From Anaerolineales bacterium (lineage in GTDB: Bacteria; Chloroflexota; Anaerolineae; Anaerolineales; Villigracilaceae), in NCBI GenBank assembly GCA_017882065.1, contig JADGQD010000002.1, forward strand, positions 1-29,840: 29,840 nucleotides of DNA. Reading direction: 5' to 3'. Under the pieces are notes generated by a model. That model was not told where the DNA came from. It saw nothing but the letters and a program-made list of their open reading frames with translations, and searched no databases. Positions 7,978 through 14,709 of this stretch are shown here, one piece after another. Numbering within the stretch: the stretch's first letter is position 1; each line of letters begins with the position of its first letter. Made by a program: the position numbers and the translations under genes.

Positions 7978-8005
7978 GGCTCTCCCGAGCTAACTCGGGA
8001 GAGCC
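7978..8005 (+). terminator. Intra-operon hairpin after the binding-protein gene
   Basis: A perfect 12-bp stem, GGCTCTCCCGAG/CTCGGGAGAGCC, with the loop CTAA, 15 bp after the binding-protein stop. Only a short, mixed T-rich run (TGTATTT) follows, so it is probably a leaky terminator or a 3'-end stabiliser. Either would make the binding protein more abundant than the permeases, as in other ABC sugar operons. Confidence 0.75.
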
Positions 8006-8030
8006 TGTATTTCCCAAGGATGGGCCGTAC

Positions 8031-8933
8031 ATGCTTGAAAAAAAGCTGTCGACTGGAACTGGAATTACTTTCCGCAAGATCGAACCGTATCTTTATCTTG
8101 CCCCCGCTACGATTCTGGTCGTTCTTGTTTTTCTTTATCCGATCGTTGATATCATCCGCACTAGCCTGCTGCAAAATAACCCCGACGGGATCAAAACGTT
8201 CGGCTTTACCAACTACCGATTGGTTTTCGAAGACCCGGTCTTCTGGCAGGCCCTCGGCAACAACGGCAAGCTGTTGTTGAGCGTACCGATCCTGACCGTA
8301 CTCTCCTTGCTGATCGCGATCCTGTTGTTTGAGCATGTACGCGGCTGGCTCGTCTACCGCGGCATTATTTTCATGCCCTATGTCCTAGCCGTCCCAGTAG
8401 TCGGCGTGACGTTTGGGTACCTGCTCGGCCTGAACGGGATCTTCAATACCTTATTAAGGAGCGCAGGGCTGGCGTTCCTGGCCCAAAACTGGCTCGGAAG
8501 CGTCAAATGGGTCCTGCCGTCCATCAGCGTCGTGATCATTTACCGCGAGATGGGTTTTGGTGTTGTCCTGTTCCTGGCGCGCTTGATGTCCCTGGAAAAG
8601 GAGATCCTGGAGGCGGCAGCGATCGACGGGGCCAACTTCTGGCAAAAACATTTCTACGTGACCCTGCCGCAACTTTCAGGGGTGATCGAATTCTTTGTCG
8701 TCGTGGAGTTGATCACCATGTTGTCCTGGGTGTTTGCTTATGTATTTGTGATGACCGGCGGGGGACCGGGATTTGCATCGACGGTCATGGAATTCTACAT
8801 CTGGAAGCACGCCTTCGCCTTCCGATCGCCGGGCATAGCCTCCGCCCTGGCTGTCGTTCTCTTGATGGTAACCACGCTGCTGATCGTTTTGCAGTTGCGC
8901 CTACGCCGCCGTTCCCTGGAGGAGGGCGCATGA
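8031..8933 (+). CDS. Sugar ABC transporter permease, MalF/UgpA type
   Basis: A 300-residue inner-membrane permease with six predicted helices (first at LAPATILVVLVFLYPIV). The EAA loop, which contacts the ATPase, is EAAAIDGANFWQKHFYVTLP, so this belongs to the carbohydrate uptake 1 (CUT1) class. The ATG at 8031 is preceded by AAGGATGG about 11 nt upstream. It overlaps the next permease by 4 bp (ATGA), a sign of translational coupling. No ATPase gene follows. Confidence 0.94.
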   Translation: MLEKKLSTGTGITFRKIEPYLYLAPATILVVLVFLYPIVDIIRTSLLQNNPDGIKTFGFTNYRLVFEDPVFWQALGNNGKLLLSVPILTVLSLLIAILLFEHVRGWLVYRGIIFMPYVLAVPVVGVTFGYLLGLNGIFNTLLRSAGLAFLAQNWLGSVKWVLPSISVVIIYREMGFGVVLFLARLMSLEKEILEAAAIDGANFWQKHFYVTLPQLSGVIEFFVVVELITMLSWVFAYVFVMTGGGPGFASTVMEFYIWKHAFAFRSPGIASALAVVLLMVTTLLIVLQLRLRRRSLEEGA

Positions 8934-9778
8934 AAACACCCAAGAGTCTTCGGCGCATAAGAACCTTGCTGGCTTCAATCCCCAACCAGATCGTCCTGAT
9001 TCTCTTCAGCATTCTGTCTATCTACCCTGTTTATTACATGGCCGTCACCGCCTTTAAAACGCGCCCGGACTGGCTGCATAACCAGTTCGGGCTGCCCAAC
9101 CCGTTCACGTTCCAGAATATTACCGACGCCCTCATCAAGGGAGAAATCCCGTTATGGTTTGGGAACAGCCTCATCGTCACGGTCGCCAGTCTGGTTGTCA
9201 CGACGGTCGTATCGGCGCTCGCAGCATACGCCATCGCCCGTTTCCGTTTCCCCGGCCGGGCGTTCTACTTCAACATGATGATCGCACTGATGGTTATCCC
9301 CCCTGCGGTCTTGATCCTGCCGCTCTTTGTGCTGATGGTGAACATCAACCTGATCAACAAGCTCCCCTCCGTGATCATCATCTACAGCGGTCTGCTGATC
9401 CCGTTTTCGGTCTACCTGTTGGTCAGTTTCTTTCGCAGCCTGCCACCCGAGCTGTTCGACGCGGCTTCAATCGACGGCTGCAACAACCTGGATATGTTCT
9501 GGCGCATTTCCCTGCCGTTGTCCACTCCTGCATTGGTTACTCTCATTGTTGTCAATGCGCTGTTCGTTTGGAATGAACTGTTGATTGCCCTTGTGTTCCT
9601 GCAGGACCAAAGCCAAAAGACCCTTATGCCCGGTCTCACTCTGTTCAAGGGGCACTTCACCGTCAACGAGCCGCTGATCATGGCCGGCACGTTGATTGCC
9701 ACAATCCCGATGATCCTACTCTATCTCTTCGGCCAGAGGCTGTTTGTTGAAGGCCTTGTCGCCGGAGCCGTTAAATGA
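8930..9778 (+). CDS. Sugar ABC transporter permease, MalG/UgpE type
   Basis: The second membrane subunit, 282 residues with six helices. It has the EAA loop DAASIDGCNNLDMFWRISLP and the conserved C-terminus VEGLVAGAVK of MalG-like proteins. The longer open frame is an artefact; the ATG at 8930 follows GGAGG and overlaps the previous stop. No terminator is visible before the convergent genes beginning 22 bp further on, which is odd for an operon end and coincides with a truncated gene there. Confidence 0.94.
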   Translation: MKTPKSLRRIRTLLASIPNQIVLILFSILSIYPVYYMAVTAFKTRPDWLHNQFGLPNPFTFQNITDALIKGEIPLWFGNSLIVTVASLVVTTVVSALAAYAIARFRFPGRAFYFNMMIALMVIPPAVLILPLFVLMVNINLINKLPSVIIIYSGLLIPFSVYLLVSFFRSLPPELFDAASIDGCNNLDMFWRISLPLSTPALVTLIVVNALFVWNELLIALVFLQDQSQKTLMPGLTLFKGHFTVNEPLIMAGTLIATIPMILLYLFGQRLFVEGLVAGAVK

Positions 9779-9800
9779 TTTAAGCAAGCCCATAGGACTA

Positions 9801-10016
9801 TCAAGGAATCATCCCCATCGGGGTCATCCCGGTGTATCCGCCGAACTGGTTGACCTGGTTGCAGGCCGTCTCGACCAGCACGGAAGTACTGGCGCGGGCG
9901 GAACGGTACAGGCCTGCCCGCAGAACGAAGGGGTGGCTCGAACAGATGGAATTGATCCCGCGGCTTTGGCCGCGTTTTTGAGCACAGACGATTTTGTCCA
10001 GGGACTTAATCGACAT
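9801..10016 (-). pseudogene. N-terminal stump of a GatZ/KbaZ-type tagatose-bisphosphate aldolase subunit
   Basis: 71 residues from the ATG at 10016, overlapping the end of the kinase gene by 11 bp. The segments MSIKSLDKIVCAQKRG, GINSICSSHPFVLRAG and especially CNQVNQFGGYTGMTP match the start of D-tagatose-1,6-bisphosphate aldolase subunit GatZ/KbaZ (also AgaZ). That family is about 420 residues; here the frame leaves the family right after GMTP and stops five codons later, 22 bp from the end of the convergent permease gene. The rest is missing, so the gene is broken. GatZ/KbaZ works with GatY/KbaY in galactitol or N-acetylgalactosamine breakdown; neither partner is in the window. Confidence 0.82.
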
Positions 10017-10938
10017 AAGGCAGCGCCTCCTCCAGGGTCGCCTGACCAGTCGTGCCGCCGGCGGAGCGGGTCGAAAGGGATCCGCAGGCGGCGGCCAGGC
10101 GCAGGCCGCGCTCCAGGTTCCAGCCATTCAGCCAGGCGTACAGGAACCCGCCATCGAACGAATCCCCCGCGCCGACGGTGTCCACGACCTCCATTTTGAT
10201 GGCTTCTGCGCTGGCGGTCTCGGCACCCCGCGCGGCGACGGCACCTCTTTCGCCGAGCTTGACGGCAACCGTGGGGCATTTCCGGGCGAGGGCGGCGAGG
10301 GCTTGCTCGACGGTTACGGCACCGGTCAGCCCCAGGGCTTCCTTCTCGTTGGGCAGGAAGACGTCCACCAGGGATAGCAGCTCGTCGAACCCGCGCCACT
10401 CGCCGGAGGGGTCGAAGTTCGGGTCCAGGGAGACCGTCAGGCCCAGAGCTCGGGCGCGGCGGAAAAGGTCAGGCAGGCCGGGCTGCAGGGCCGTCTGCAG
10501 GAAGTAGCTGGCGACATGAATGTGACGGGTCTTGGCGAGCAGAGTGTCCGGCACCTGATCGGCCCGCAGGGACACCATACAGCCGACCAGGGTCAGGATG
10601 GCGCGGTCGTTGCCCCGGTTGAGGTTGACCGACAGGCCGGTCTGGCCGGACTTGTCTACGATGACCGGGGAGACGTCCACCTGGCGCTTGGTCATTTCCT
10701 CGAGCATGAACTGCCCGAAGAGGTCATCGCCGCATACGCCGATGAAAGCGGTCTTCAGCTCCAGGCGGGACGTACCGCAGGAGAATATAGCGGAAGAAGA
10801 GCCGATTGACAGCGTGGCTGAATCGACCAACTGCTCCACTTGACCGAAACGCGGCACGACGTCGCCGCTCAAGATCAGGTCGGGGTTTATCTCGCCTGCG
10901 ACGAGGACATCATAGGGTCTGGAGGACGGGATTTGCAT
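10006..10938 (-). CDS. PfkB-family carbohydrate kinase
   Basis: A 310-residue ribokinase-fold sugar kinase using ATP to phosphorylate a sugar or sugar phosphate. It has the N-terminal substrate motif GEINPDLILSGD (about 15-26), the glycine-rich AFIGVCGDDLFG, the aspartate-asparagine pair LDPNFD, and the PfkB signature DTVGAGDSFDGGF with catalytic base D259. The ATG at 10938 has GGGAG 5 nt upstream; the GTG four codons earlier is less likely. Its overlap with a GatZ/KbaZ remnant suggests tagatose-6-phosphate or a related ketose phosphate as substrate, but this is an inference from context. Confidence 0.92.
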   Translation of the reverse strand: MQIPSSRPYDVLVAGEINPDLILSGDVVPRFGQVEQLVDSATLSIGSSSAIFSCGTSRLELKTAFIGVCGDDLFGQFMLEEMTKRQVDVSPVIVDKSGQTGLSVNLNRGNDRAILTLVGCMVSLRADQVPDTLLAKTRHIHVASYFLQTALQPGLPDLFRRARALGLTVSLDPNFDPSGEWRGFDELLSLVDVFLPNEKEALGLTGAVTVEQALAALARKCPTVAVKLGERGAVAARGAETASAEAIKMEVVDTVGAGDSFDGGFLYAWLNGWNLERGLRLAAACGSLSTRSAGGTTGQATLEEALPYVD

Positions 10939-10964
10939 GAATACTCCCACGGCTGATAGGTTTC

Positions 10965-11089
10965 CTACCAGTCGGAAGTTACATCAGCCGCGGAATAGAA
11001 ATCGGTCCACGGTTTGCCCTGTTCAGCGCATAGGAAAAGCAGGAAAATGACGATGAACCGGCGGCGCACGACATGTCTTTGATCCTCCT
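10965..11089 (-). other. Strong ribosome binding site followed by a short decayed frame
   Basis: AGGAGGATC (minus strand, 11081-11089) lies 6 nt before an ATG at 11074, an excellent translation start, but the frame gives only 31 residues of unremarkable sequence. A shifted frame gives a hydrophobic stretch (RRRFIVIFLLFL) and then GKPWTDFYSAADVTSDW, ending at 10965. This is consistent with the start of a membrane or secreted protein gene joined to the end of the same or another gene. I cannot name the family. Confidence 0.4.
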
Positions 11090-12224
11090 ACTTCGCCCAG
11101 CGCATGTTGCGGGCATACTCTGTACTGATCTTGCGCATTTCATGGTATAGCTCTGTGACGTCGCCGTCGCTCCAGGTATTGTCCACGATGCAGATCGGGA
11201 CGGCGAGCGTATCGGGGGCCAGGCTTTCCATCATCAATCGGTAGCCGGACAGCATCTCTTCGGCACGCTCGCCCATGTCGAACATCGGCTCGATCACGCC
11301 CCACCCGGCGAAGACTTCCCGCAGGGCGGAGTAATCTTTCTGGCTGAAGTGGTGGGAGCAATTGAGATACTTCACCGGCCGCTGGTGGCGGGTATACATG
11401 ACCTTGCAGGGGTGCGGACCACAATTGTGCAGGCCGCCGCTGCCCCACGGCGCGTACAGCCGGTCGTTGTACGGGAGGCTGAACTCCTCGAACGTCTTCG
11501 GGCCGAGGGTGGCGCTTACGTCATCGCTGCAGAAGCTGATGTACTTCTCGGGATGCCAGACCGGATCGAAATCCAAACTGCCGAAACGCCCCAGGTCGCC
11601 GCCGGCCACGGCCACCAGGGCCTGCATAACTTCCAACTGTACGTCGGTGAGCAGGTCGAGCAGATGGTGGACGGCCCGGGGATCGTCGTAGAAAGCGGTA
11701 TAGAACAAGTTGGTATCGATTAGGTCTTTCATGTTGTTGAGCGGTCCGCCGATATCGACCCCGGTCAAATAGACGTCCGGCGGCAGGTTCCTGGCAAATA
11801 GGCGCATCCGGCGCAGGTTCTCCGGCATCATCCCAGTGTCCAGGCCAGGGTGCGCCAGGCGATAAACTTGGCCCAGGTCTTTAATCGGATGCTCCATCAC
11901 CCCCGGCGGCTGGTTCGGATCCTCGCTCCAATGCACATGGCAGCCGAACATCGTCGCCACGGTCAGGTAGCCCTGGGTGATGCGCACCACGGGGATGTAG
12001 TCGTCGGGCAGCAGGCGCAGGGAGCGCTCGATCCAGACCAGATTGGCTGCGAGCTGGTTTTCGCCGCTCTCCAGCTCCCAGCGAATGGTGTGGTCTGCAG
12101 AGGTGGGGCCCTGTACCCAGACGAAGACGGGCAGGTGGTCGACCGACTGGTAGTCGAAGGTGCGCCGGTAGAGGTCTTTGCGGCGCTCGATCTCGTTGTG
12201 GTCGATGTTGAGAGTAATGGTCAT
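11088..12224 (-). CDS. Uroporphyrinogen decarboxylase-like (MtaA/URO-D superfamily) protein
   Basis: A 378-residue TIM-barrel protein of the URO-D superfamily. Besides heme-pathway decarboxylases it holds cobalamin:coenzyme M methyltransferases (MtaA, MtbA) and many uncharacterised members found in sugar loci. H266-N-C268 plus C345 reproduces the H-x-C...C zinc-binding pattern of the methyltransferase branch. No heme genes are nearby, so a role in heme synthesis is unlikely. The ATG at 12224 is preceded by GAGGA. It lies between two PfkB kinases in a minus-strand gene string. The actual reaction is unknown; methyl transfer or a retro-aldol-type step on a sugar derivative are only possibilities. 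Confidence 0.88.
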   Translation of the reverse strand: MTITLNIDHNEIERRKDLYRRTFDYQSVDHLPVFVWVQGPTSADHTIRWELESGENQLAANLVWIERSLRLLPDDYIPVVRITQGYLTVATMFGCHVHWSEDPNQPPGVMEHPIKDLGQVYRLAHPGLDTGMMPENLRRMRLFARNLPPDVYLTGVDIGGPLNNMKDLIDTNLFYTAFYDDPRAVHHLLDLLTDVQLEVMQALVAVAGGDLGRFGSLDFDPVWHPEKYISFCSDDVSATLGPKTFEEFSLPYNDRLYAPWGSGGLHNCGPHPCKVMYTRHQRPVKYLNCSHHFSQKDYSALREVFAGWGVIEPMFDMGERAEEMLSGYRLMMESLAPDTLAVPICIVDNTWSDGDVTELYHEMRKISTEYARNMRWAK

Positions 12225-12233
12225 GGCGTATCC

Positions 12234-12302
12234 TCACGGGTTCTGGATGAGGCTGCGGGTAAATTCCAGGCCGCCCGTACCGATGAAGGCAATTTTCGTC
12301 AT
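12234..12302 (-). pseudogene. N-terminal stump of a GH4-type glycosidase
   Basis: 22 residues reading MTKIAFIGTGGLEFTRSLIQ. This is the beginning of the NAD-binding fold of glycoside hydrolase family 4 (alpha-galactosidase and 6-phospho-glycosidase type), whose members start MxKIxFIGAGSxxFTRxL. The family is about 430-480 residues, so over 95% is missing. It starts 15 bp after the upstream kinase gene, and its TGA falls 9 bp before the URO-D-like start. A leader peptide that happens to resemble GH4 cannot be fully excluded. Confidence 0.65.
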
Positions 12303-12317
12303 ATCATCTCTTTGAGA

Positions 12318-13361
12318 TTAATCTTGAATCAGTTGCTTGACTGTTTCAGAGAGAGCCAGTGAGAATTCGGAAGAAAACGAGTGCAAAGACCGGCGTTCGA
12401 TCTCCGGGTTAATCGTGTGGGGGGAGGTCACTGAGAGGGCGGCCACCAGGGTACCGAGTTCCTGCGCCAGATGGAGAGGCAGGTCTGCCACCAGGCCGGC
12501 GATCACCCCGGCCAGGAATGCGTCCCCGGCGCCGGCTGTGCTGACCATGCGGGTTGGAAAAGCGGGTACATGGCAGAGGCTCTTCCCGTCCCAACTCCAG
12601 CTGCCTTCCTTTCCGGCTGTAATGGTCACCTGCAGGGCAGGGTTGATCGTCCAGAGTCTGGCCAAGGCCGCCTCCACAATGGTCAGGGGCGACCCGTCAT
12701 CCGGTTGGATCCCTGCGACGGCCGCGGCCTCGTCCCGGTTCAACGCCAGGAGGTCTGTGATGGTGAGCATCTCCATCTCGAGGACGGGTAAAATCTCAGC
12801 GGAGTTGAAGGCTGCCACGCGCAGGAAATGATATTGCGTACCCAATTCCAGCAACTTCCGCCGGGCAGTCAGCGGAACCTCCGGGGCAGCCAGGACGATC
12901 CCCTTGGCTTGGAAGCGAGAAAAATCAGCCTCGGCCCGGGCCACATCCTCCGGCTCCAACTGGTCGCAGGCCGAATTATCTGTGGTCAGGTTCCCGCCGC
13001 TGCCGTCGGGGTAAATGAAGCAGAAAGAATACAGCGTCTGCGACCCCGGAACGGATCGAGCGTAGCGCAGGTCCATGCCGACCGCGCCCATTTCGTGCAA
13101 CATGCGCCCTCCGGCTTCGTCCGTCCCGACCCTGCAGATTGGCAGGGTGACAAACTCGGCTCCGAGCAGGGTCTGTACATAATGGGTAATGATGTGCAGC
13201 TTGCAATAATCCCGGCGGTCGATGAAATGGCCGCTGCGGCTCTCCTCGCGGCCTAGGGTGTGCTCCCCGTTCAGGGTAAAGAAGACGCCCGTGCCGATAC
13301 CGCCGACGCCCAGCATGGCCTGATATCGACAGGCGGAGATTTTGACATTCAACGAAGTCAT
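12318..13361 (-). CDS. PfkB-family carbohydrate kinase
   Basis: A 347-residue ribokinase-fold kinase, somewhat longer than the 300-320 typical of the family. The N-terminal GVGGIGTGVFF, RVGTDEAGGRML and the signature STAGAGDAFLAGV with catalytic D280 are present. The motif ALNRDEAAAVAG is the equivalent of the usual N-x-x-E magnesium site. It is a clear paralogue of, but distant from, the kinase at 10006-10938, so the two probably act on different sugars. The ATG at 13361 has GAGG 9 nt upstream and lies 11 bp after the preceding stop codon, so the genes are tightly coupled. Substrate unknown. Confidence 0.9.
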   Translation of the reverse strand: MTSLNVKISACRYQAMLGVGGIGTGVFFTLNGEHTLGREESRSGHFIDRRDYCKLHIITHYVQTLLGAEFVTLPICRVGTDEAGGRMLHEMGAVGMDLRYARSVPGSQTLYSFCFIYPDGSGGNLTTDNSACDQLEPEDVARAEADFSRFQAKGIVLAAPEVPLTARRKLLELGTQYHFLRVAAFNSAEILPVLEMEMLTITDLLALNRDEAAAVAGIQPDDGSPLTIVEAALARLWTINPALQVTITAGKEGSWSWDGKSLCHVPAFPTRMVSTAGAGDAFLAGVIAGLVADLPLHLAQELGTLVAALSVTSPHTINPEIERRSLHSFSSEFSLALSETVKQLIQD

Positions 13362-13372
13362 CCGGACATGCC

Positions 13373-14272
13373 TCAGTCTTTTAAGATACCCAGGTCCCAT
13401 TCGGGGTGCAGGCTGATCGGATGCGTGGCGGTTTCAACCGTGGCAGTGATCAGGGCGTCGGGATGTTCCTGCAGCAGCGTGATCGGGTATTCAGCGGTCA
13501 GGGGACCGAAGAGGGCCACGCGCAGGGCGGTTTGTTTCCAGGCACCGGTATCGCTGAACAGGCGTACTTTCTTTGCCGAGAGGCACTCTTTGACCCCCAG
13601 CGTGACTGACATGGGGGGAACGAATTGATAAGCGGCGCCAAAGGTACGCTGGGCCAGGGCGAGGATGGTATCCAGGTTGTTCTCCTGTACCCGTACGGTG
13701 GAGTTGCGCAGCTCGTCGAGGGTAATATGGTTGTAAGGATGCCGGCGGGTCTGGTTGTAGGCGATGTGACCGTCCTGGCCCCAGCCGCCGTAGGTGATGT
13801 CGATCGGGGCAGCCCATATTTTCTCTTTGATCTCCTCGATGTTATTGGCGGTAAGCCAGTTGCGATTTTCAAGTGGAACAGCCAGATCCGGCTCAACCGG
13901 CGCATAGAAAAACTTCTCCATGAACCCCCGAAAGCTGTAAGGATGGTCGCGCGGCAGTTCCCGGCCCTGCCAGTCCAGGCATTCGTCCATGTGGAAGATG
14001 ACCATATTTTTTAGACTCACCTTTTCCCGTATGATCAGGTCGGTGAAGGGCTGGTACCAGCAGGCGGGTCCGCAGGGGATGATCGCCCGGGTGATTTCTT
14101 GTCGCTGGTTATGGCTCTGTATTTCGTCGGCCAGTTCACGCGCCATCAGCGCGCCCATCTTATTTGAGTCGCGACACAGGCGGAACGGGATTTTCAATTG
14201 AGGGTGGTTTTCCAGCTGTGGGAAAGGAACTTTACACCAGGTGTACAGTTCTTGAGGGGTGATTGTGCTCAT
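13373..14272 (-). CDS. Glucosamine-6-phosphate deaminase-like (NagB/RpiA fold) protein
   Basis: 299 residues, longer than the roughly 250-270 of classical NagB. The NagB landmarks are present: FHMDEC (D96, E97; the usual FNMDEY) and GGWGQDGHIAYNQ (D167, H169). In E. coli NagB the ring-opening triad is D141/H143/E148; here the glutamate position is Q174, and the phosphate-loop region is also divergent. It could be an isomerase or deaminase for another amino-sugar phosphate. AGGAAAC precedes the ATG at 14272. It starts the run of kinase and URO-D-like genes downstream, behind an MFS stump. Confidence 0.88.
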   Translation of the reverse strand: MSTITPQELYTWCKVPFPQLENHPQLKIPFRLCRDSNKMGALMARELADEIQSHNQRQEITRAIIPCGPACWYQPFTDLIIREKVSLKNMVIFHMDECLDWQGRELPRDHPYSFRGFMEKFFYAPVEPDLAVPLENRNWLTANNIEEIKEKIWAAPIDITYGGWGQDGHIAYNQTRRHPYNHITLDELRNSTVRVQENNLDTILALAQRTFGAAYQFVPPMSVTLGVKECLSAKKVRLFSDTGAWKQTALRVALFGPLTAEYPITLLQEHPDALITATVETATHPISLHPEWDLGILKD

Positions 14273-14326
14273 TCTGTTTCCTAGATTTGAGTTGGATTAA
14301 TGAATCTCTTGCAACAACTTGTACTT

Positions 14327-14554
14327 TTACAACACACGGCTACCAGTTTCGGCCTGGCAAGGCTGCACAAACATGAATGTCATCGCTAGCAGCCCGATTT
14401 GCAGGTCGCTGACACTGTAAACCTTCGCCGCCGAGCCGGTGGTGGGGGTGTAGGTGATCCACAGGATTTGAATGGTCAGGTTGATTAACATAAAAACGGT
14501 CAACACCACCCAGCGGTAGCCGTAAACCCGGAACTGCGCTGCTTCATTGCCCAT
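14327..14554 (-). pseudogene. N-terminal stump of an MFS transporter
   Basis: About 75 residues. RVYGYRWVVLTVFMLINLTIQILW is a first transmembrane helix with its cytoplasmic lead, and YSVSDLQIGLLAMTFMFV starts the second helix, as in MFS transporters. After this the frame changes to an unrelated tail (QPCQAETGSRVL) and stops. A full MFS protein is near 400 residues. The ATG at 14554 is taken; a TTG at 14575 is also possible. It is the first frame after a terminator, so it lies at the 5' end of the transcript. Confidence 0.75.
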
Positions 14555-14598
14555 AATGAATTCGTTCTTCTGCAATCTTTATTACGTTCTAGGAGCCC

Positions 14599-14604
14599 AT
14601 TATA
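14599..14604 (-). promoter_or_regulatory. Possible -10 element (TATAAT)
   Basis: A consensus TATAAT on the minus strand, 45 bp before the MFS stump and just after the terminator of the preceding unit. No good -35 is visible at the right distance. It could start the transcript for the NagB-like, kinase and URO-D-like genes. Confidence 0.35.
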
Positions 14605-14610
14605 GCCCAA

Positions 14611-14643
14611 TGGATGAAAAAGCGCCCGGCAGCCGGGCGCTTT
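14611..14643 (-). terminator. Intrinsic terminator of the second URO-D-like gene
   Basis: Arms CCGGGCGCTTT and AAAGCGCCCGG form a perfect 11-bp stem with a 3-nt loop. On the minus strand it is followed by a T-run (CTTTTTC). It lies 67 bp downstream of the gene ending at 14710. Confidence 0.9.
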
Positions 14644-14709
14644 GGGGGAAAGGAATCAGGGCTCAAAAAACCTGTCCCCGTTCGTTCCTACTCGTCCACC
14701 TTATTCTTG

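Noticed and set aside
6719..8077. 452-residue minus-strand frame opposite the first binding protein
   Set aside because: Low-complexity, charged, no recognisable domain. The plus strand has a lipobox, a strong ribosome binding site and family motifs, so this is an antisense shadow of a GC-rich gene.
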